DNA of 9,428 nt from Burkholderiales bacterium UBA1834. GTDB taxonomy: Bacteria; Pseudomonadota; Gammaproteobacteria; Burkholderiales; Burkholderiaceae_C. Positions 5,929-9,428 of the stretch are shown in pieces. The notes beneath the pieces were generated by a model, which saw only the letters and a list, made by a program, of their open reading frames with translations, had not been told where the DNA came from and did no database searches. Both the position numbers and the translations under genes were made by a program. Where the stretch lies: positions 26,994 through 36,421 of the forward strand of contig DDJC01000094.1 in assembly GCA_002339015.1 (NCBI GenBank), read 5' to 3'. The first letter of the stretch is position 1. Every line of letters starts with the position of its first letter.

Positions 5929-6945
5929 ATGAATGCGCCCCTCCAGATTGCACCGCCCACCGTGGACCCGAAGTCCCTGGGCAAGGTCGCCGTGCTGTTC
6001 GGTGGTGATTCCGCCGAGCGCGAAATCTCCATCATGTCGGGCACCGGCGTGCTCAAGGCCCTGCAGTCGCAGGGTGTGGATGCACACGCTTTCGACCCTT
6101 CCGAGCGTCCGCTCGAAGACCTGCGCAAGGAAGGCTTCACGCGCTGCTTCATCGCCCTGCACGGTCGGGGTGGTGAGGATGGCACCGTGCAGCGCGAACT
6201 CGAATGGCTGCAACTGCCCTACACCGGCTCCGGTGTGAAGGCCTCGGGCCAGGCCATGGACAAGGACGTGACCAAGCTGATGTGGCGCTACAAGGGCGTG
6301 CCCACGCCGGCCTGGCGCACTGTCAAGAGCGCGGCCGAATGCGAAGAGGCCTTTGACTACCTCGAATGCTCCACCATCATCGTCAAGCCCGCGCGCGAAG
6401 GCTCGTCCATCGGCCTGACCAAGGTGACGGACCGCAGCCAGTGCGCGGCGGCCTATGCGCTGGCCGCCCAGCACGATGACGAAGTCATGTGCGAAGAGTT
6501 CATCGATGGCGACGAGACCACCTGCCCGGTGCTGGAGATCAATGGCGAGCCGGTGGCCCTGCCCGTGATCCGCATCGCCGCGCCCGATGGCAACTACGAC
6601 TACCAGAACAAGTACTTCACCGACGACACCCAGTACCACTGTCCGTCCGGCCTGCCGGAGGATGAGGAAGAGCGCATCCAGAAGCTGGTGGTCAAGTCCT
6701 TCAAGGCCCTGGGCTGCCGCGGCTGGGCGCGTGTCGACGTGATGATCGACAAGGTCACCCGCGAACCCAGCCTGCTCGAGATCAACACGGCGCCCGGCAT
6801 GACCTCGCACTCGCTGGTGCCGATGTCGGCCCGCGTGGCCGGCCTGAGCTACGAGCAGCTGTGCGTGCACCTGCTGACCACCGCTGCGCTGGACCGCGAG
6901 ATCCCCGGCATGTACGAAGCCATGAGCGGCACGCCTTCGGCCTGA
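5929..6945 (+). CDS. ddl: D-alanine--D-alanine ligase (DdlB type)
   Basis: Cytoplasmic ATP-grasp enzyme that joins two D-Ala molecules; MurF then adds the dipeptide to the stem, and it is the target of D-cycloserine. The 338 residues contain VLFGGDSAEREIS (22-34; E30 matches the E. coli DdlB E15 position), LHGRGGEDGTVQ (77-88), PYTGSGVKAS (97-106), IVKPAREGSSIGLTKV (151-166), the omega-loop segment NYDYQNKYFTDDTQYHCP (222-239), GCRGWARVDVM (262-272), LLEINTAPGMTSHSLVP (282-298). The key catalytic and metal-binding positions of the family appear present. An N-terminal extension of about 15 residues precedes the first strand, compared with E. coli DdlB (306 residues). Start ATG 5929 has GAGGA 8 nt upstream. 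Its place between murC and ftsQ is the usual one for DdlB. ftsQ starts 36 nt after the stop. Confidence 0.97.
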   Translation: MNAPLQIAPPTVDPKSLGKVAVLFGGDSAEREISIMSGTGVLKALQSQGVDAHAFDPSERPLEDLRKEGFTRCFIALHGRGGEDGTVQRELEWLQLPYTGSGVKASGQAMDKDVTKLMWRYKGVPTPAWRTVKSAAECEEAFDYLECSTIIVKPAREGSSIGLTKVTDRSQCAAAYALAAQHDDEVMCEEFIDGDETTCPVLEINGEPVALPVIRIAAPDGNYDYQNKYFTDDTQYHCPSGLPEDEEERIQKLVVKSFKALGCRGWARVDVMIDKVTREPSLLEINTAPGMTSHSLVPMSARVAGLSYEQLCVHLLTTAALDREIPGMYEAMSGTPSA

Positions 6946-6981
6946 CGCGCAGCAACGCCCACCACTGGTCCACGTCACACC

Positions 6982-7815
6982 ATGCTCACCGCCCAGGCCC
7001 TGCAACCCTCCAGCGAGATGCCGCAAGACATCCGCTGGATGAACGCCGCCACCGCCGCACTGGCCGTGGTCGCGGTGTTGCTGGTGCTGGCGGCGGGGTT
7101 CACGGTGTTCAGTCGCCAGCCCTACTTCGTGATCCACAAGCTGAGCATCGATGGCGAGATGCAGCGCAACAACCTGGCCACCGTGCGGGCCAACGTGGTG
7201 CCGCGTGTGGAGGGCAGCTTCTTCATGGTGGACCTGGCCCGCGCCAAGGCCGTGTTCGAGGCGGTGCCCTGGGTGCGCCAGGCCCTGGTGCGGCGTGTGT
7301 GGCCCAACGAGCTGCGCGTCACGCTCGAAGAGCACAAGCCCGCGGCCTACTGGCGCCACGAAGACCGCGACGACCAGCTCGTCAACCAGCAAGGCGAGGT
7401 CTTCGATGCCAACCTGGGTGATGTGGAAGACGAGCCGCTGCCCACCTTGCAAGGCCCGGTGAACGCCAGCGCTGGCCAGGCGCGCCTGATGCTGACCATG
7501 CTGCGCAAGCTGCAGCCGGTGCTGGTGCCGCTGGATTCGAGCATCGAATCACTGAAGCTCACGGACCGCGGTTCGTGGACGGTCAAGCTCGACAACGATG
7601 CGGTGATCGAGTTGGGCCGTGGCGAGACCGATGAGCTGGTGGCGCGTGCCGAGCGTTTCGTGCGCACGCTGCCTCAACTGCGCCAGCAATACCCCGAGCC
7701 ACTGGCCTATGCCGACCTGCGCTATCCCCATGGCTATGCCGTGCGGCTCAAGGGCCTGAGCACTGTTCAGAACATTTCGAAAGAGCGTGTGGCCACCGCT
7801 CGTCAAACGCCTTAA
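6982..7815 (+). CDS. ftsQ: Cell division protein FtsQ
   Basis: A 277-residue bitopic membrane protein that with FtsB and FtsL links early cytoplasmic division proteins to the septal synthesis complex. It has a short cytoplasmic N-terminus, one membrane helix at about 22-43, then a periplasmic POTRA domain (about 48-118) beginning PYFVIHKLSIDG and containing VPWVRQALVRRVWPNELRVTLEEHKPAAYW (95-124), the FtsQ-type end of POTRA. The beta domain follows, with LVNQQGEVF (133-141), LPTLQGP (153-159), the segment SWTVKLDNDAVIELGRG (198-214) and YADLRYPHGYAVRL (243-256). Length matches E. coli FtsQ (276). ATG 6982 is the first start in the frame. It lacks a visible Shine-Dalgarno sequence in the 36-nt gap after ddl; ATG 7018 is a possible alternative that would still keep the membrane helix. 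ftsA begins 22 nt downstream. Confidence 0.95.
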   Translation: MLTAQALQPSSEMPQDIRWMNAATAALAVVAVLLVLAAGFTVFSRQPYFVIHKLSIDGEMQRNNLATVRANVVPRVEGSFFMVDLARAKAVFEAVPWVRQALVRRVWPNELRVTLEEHKPAAYWRHEDRDDQLVNQQGEVFDANLGDVEDEPLPTLQGPVNASAGQARLMLTMLRKLQPVLVPLDSSIESLKLTDRGSWTVKLDNDAVIELGRGETDELVARAERFVRTLPQLRQQYPEPLAYADLRYPHGYAVRLKGLSTVQNISKERVATARQTP

Positions 7816-7837
7816 ACTCGTCAAAACCCGCACCAAC

Positions 7838-9067
7838 ATGCCCAAGGAATACAAGGACCTTGTCGTCGGACTGGACATCGGCACCGCCAAAGTGATGGCG
7901 GTTGTCGCGGAGGTCCTGCCGGGTGGCGATCTCCGACTCGCCGGCCTGGGTGTCGCGCCCAGCCATGGGCTCAAGCGCGGTGTGGTCGTCAACATCGATG
8001 CCACCGTGCAATCCATCCAGCAGGCTTTGAAGGAGGCCGAGCTGATGGCCGACTGCAAGATCAGCCGCGTGTGGACCGGCATCACCGGCAGCCACATCCG
8101 CGGCCAGAACAGCACCGGCATGGTCATCGTGCGTGACAAGGAAGTCGCGCCCATCGACGTGCAGCGCGTGGTCGAGACCGCCAAGGCCATCAACATCCCG
8201 AACGACCAGCGCCTGCTGCTGGTCGAGCCTCAGGAGTTCATCATCGATGGGCACGAGGTGAAGGAGCCCATCGGCATGAGCGGTGGCCGCCTGGAGGTGA
8301 AGGTGCACATCGTGACCGGCGCGCAGAGCGCGGCCGAGAACATCGTCAAGTGCGTGCGCCGCTGCGGCCTGGAGGCCGAGCAACTGGTGCTGAATCCCAG
8401 CGCATCGAGTGCCTCGGTGCTGACCGATGACGAGAAGGACCTGGGCGTGGCCCTGGTCGACATCGGCGCTGGGACGACCGACGTGGCGATCTTTGCCGAC
8501 GGCGCCATCCGCCACACGGCCGTGATCCCCATCGCCGGCGACCTGATCACCAGCGACATCGCGATGGCCCTGCGCACGCCCACCAAGGACGCCGAGGACA
8601 TCAAGGTGGACCACGGCGTGGCCAAGCAGCTGCTGGCCGATCCGAACGAACAGGTCGAGGTGCCCGGCCTGGGTGACCGCGCCCCGCGCATGCTCTCGCG
8701 CCAGGCCCTGGCCGGCGTGATCGAGCCGCGTGTCGAAGAGATCTTCTCGCTGGTCCACCAGGTGATCCGCGAGTCCGGTTACGAAGAATTGCTGTCCTCG
8801 GGCATCGTGCTCACCGGCGGCTCGGCGGTGATGCCGGGCATGGTCGAGCTGGCCGAGGACATCTTCCTGAAACCGGTGCGCAAGGGCGTGCCGCTGTATT
8901 CAGGCGCTCTCCACGACATGGTGGCCAGCCCTCGGTCGGCCACCGTCATGGGCTTGCTCGAAGAAGCAAGGTTGTCCCGCACCCGCGGCATGAAGGCCGC
9001 TCAGAAGGCCGGGTCCGTGCAGACCCTGTTCGGACGGGTGAAGGACTGGTTCATTGGTAATTTCTAG
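7838..9067 (+). CDS. ftsA: Cell division protein FtsA (actin-like FtsZ membrane anchor)
   Basis: A 409-residue cytoplasmic actin-family protein that binds the FtsZ C-terminal tail, tethers FtsZ filaments to the membrane and recruits later division proteins. ATP-binding signatures are VVGLDIGTAKVMAVVAE (9-25), VALVDIGAGTTDVAIF (204-219) and SGIVLTGGSAVMPGM (321-335). The 1C subdomain replaces the usual actin 1B (about 86-165), with TGITGSHIRGQNS (80-92) and PIGMSGGRLEVKVHIV (144-159). RHTAVIPIAGDLITSDIAMAL (225-245) is conserved in the family. The C-terminus, LFGRVKDWFIGNF (397-409), is the amphipathic membrane-targeting helix. ATG 7838 is preferred; the frame runs upstream to GTG 7787, but that would add 17 residues overlapping ftsQ ahead of the expected MPKEYKDL start. 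No Shine-Dalgarno sequence is visible before ATG 7838. Length is near that of E. coli FtsA (420). Confidence 0.97.
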   Translation: MPKEYKDLVVGLDIGTAKVMAVVAEVLPGGDLRLAGLGVAPSHGLKRGVVVNIDATVQSIQQALKEAELMADCKISRVWTGITGSHIRGQNSTGMVIVRDKEVAPIDVQRVVETAKAINIPNDQRLLLVEPQEFIIDGHEVKEPIGMSGGRLEVKVHIVTGAQSAAENIVKCVRRCGLEAEQLVLNPSASSASVLTDDEKDLGVALVDIGAGTTDVAIFADGAIRHTAVIPIAGDLITSDIAMALRTPTKDAEDIKVDHGVAKQLLADPNEQVEVPGLGDRAPRMLSRQALAGVIEPRVEEIFSLVHQVIRESGYEELLSSGIVLTGGSAVMPGMVELAEDIFLKPVRKGVPLYSGALHDMVASPRSATVMGLLEEARLSRTRGMKAAQKAGSVQTLFGRVKDWFIGNF

Positions 9068-9123
9068 AACGTTTTTTCCCCATTCACTGGCAACTGCTGA
9101 TTGAGACTACTAGGAGGTATGAC
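9068..9123 (+). promoter_or_regulatory. ftsZ leader with strong ribosome binding site
   Basis: This 56-nt gap has about 45% G+C by my count (25 of 56), clearly lower than the coding sequence around it. AGGAGG at 9112-9117 sits six bases before the ftsZ ATG at 9124, the strongest ribosome site in the window. A T6 run (9072-9077) follows the ftsA stop but no stem precedes it, so I do not call a terminator. I could not pick out a convincing -35/-10 pair. Confidence 0.7.
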
Positions 9124-9428
9124 ATGCCTATCGAGATGATTGAAAACTTCGACCTGGGTACGCAAATCAAGGTGATCGGCGTGGGCGGCGGTGGCGGCAA
9201 CGCCGTCGACCACATGATCGCCCAGGGTGTGCAGGGCGTGCAGTTCATCAACGCCAACACCGACGCGCAGGCCCTGAGCCGCTCCACGGCCGAGCAGAAC
9301 CTGCAACTGGGCACCAGCGGCCTGGGCGCCGGTTCCAAGCCCGAAGCCGGCCGCGTGTCGGCCGAAGAGGCCACCGAGCAGATCCGCACGGCCCTCGATG
9401 GCGCCCACATGGTGTTCATCACCGCCGG
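9124..9428 (+). CDS. ftsZ: Cell division protein FtsZ, N-terminal fragment
   Basis: The first 101 codons of the tubulin-like GTPase that forms the cytokinetic ring; the gene runs past the window end. After MPIEMIENFDLGTQ come IKVIGVGGGGGNAVDHM (15-31), which is the first FtsZ nucleotide-binding loop, FINANTDAQAL (41-51), LGTSGLGAGSKPEAGR (62-77) and AHMVFITAG at the window edge, just before the GTP-binding signature GGGTGTGAAP expected next. The start at ATG 9124 has AGGAGG six bases upstream; an out-of-frame ATG at 9119 is ignored. Its place after ftsA is the normal end of the division gene block. The C-terminal tail that binds FtsA is not visible. Confidence 0.98.
   Translation, partial: MPIEMIENFDLGTQIKVIGVGGGGGNAVDHMIAQGVQGVQFINANTDAQALSRSTAEQNLQLGTSGLGAGSKPEAGRVSAEEATEQIRTALDGAHMVFITA

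Noticed and set aside
4307..7452. Very long minus-strand open frames (over 500 codons) opposite murG, murC, ddl and ftsQ
   Set aside because: Same shadow effect of GC-rich codons: they cross gene boundaries of proven + strand genes and show no family motifs or ribosome sites.
7787..7837. GTG start for ftsA
   Set aside because: It would add 17 residues overlapping the ftsQ end, ahead of the expected FtsA N-terminus.
9062..9069. TTCTAGAA palindrome across the ftsA stop
   Set aside because: Eight bases with no extension and no second copy nearby; chance is sufficient.
9072..9077. T6 run after ftsA as a terminator
   Set aside because: No stem precedes it, and a terminator before ftsZ would be unexpected in this operon.

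Overview
The window is a stretch of the division and cell wall (dcw) cluster of a high-GC betaproteobacterium. All genes lie on the + strand and are tightly packed: mraY (3' end), murD, ftsW, murG, murC, ddl, ftsQ, ftsA, ftsZ (5' end). Gene order, protein details (FtsA ending in KDWFIGNF, MurG with STTAHQRDNA, FtsZ starting MPIEMIE) and strong GC bias in third codon positions point to Burkholderiales, most likely the Comamonadaceae / Leptothrix-Aquabacterium neighbourhood. The family assignment is recalled family knowledge, not a search result.

Layout. Positions 1-200 encode the MraY C-terminus. The wall-precursor genes follow with very short or overlapping junctions: mraY-murD 15 nt apart; murD-ftsW overlapping by ATGA; ftsW-murG separated by 82 nt that hold a possible 29-codon ORF overlapping both neighbours by ATGA; murG-murC overlapping by ATGA; murC-ddl 11 nt apart. 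The division genes are spaced more widely: ddl-ftsQ 36 nt, ftsQ-ftsA 22 nt, ftsA-ftsZ 56 nt. No intergenic gap reaches 300 bases. I see no tRNA, rRNA, CRISPR array, mobile element, convincing promoter or terminator.

How the genes work together. MurC and MurD add L-Ala and D-Glu to UDP-MurNAc, and Ddl makes the D-Ala-D-Ala that MurF adds. MraY moves the finished pentapeptide precursor to undecaprenyl phosphate (lipid I), and MurG adds GlcNAc (lipid II). FtsW polymerises lipid II at the septum, FtsQ links the division complex across the membrane, and FtsA tethers FtsZ polymers to the membrane.

The cluster itself is ordinary and I found no new system. The parts worth a second look are: (i) an exact 25-bp duplication at the ftsW-murG boundary, each copy carrying an 8-bp-arm hairpin, a GGAGG ribosome site and an ATGA stop/start overlap; (ii) the 29-codon ORF this creates; (iii) an Ala/Pro/acid-rich insertion of about 90 residues inside MurD; and (iv) the contrast between ftsZ, with a strong ribosome site, and ftsQ and ftsA, with none visible.
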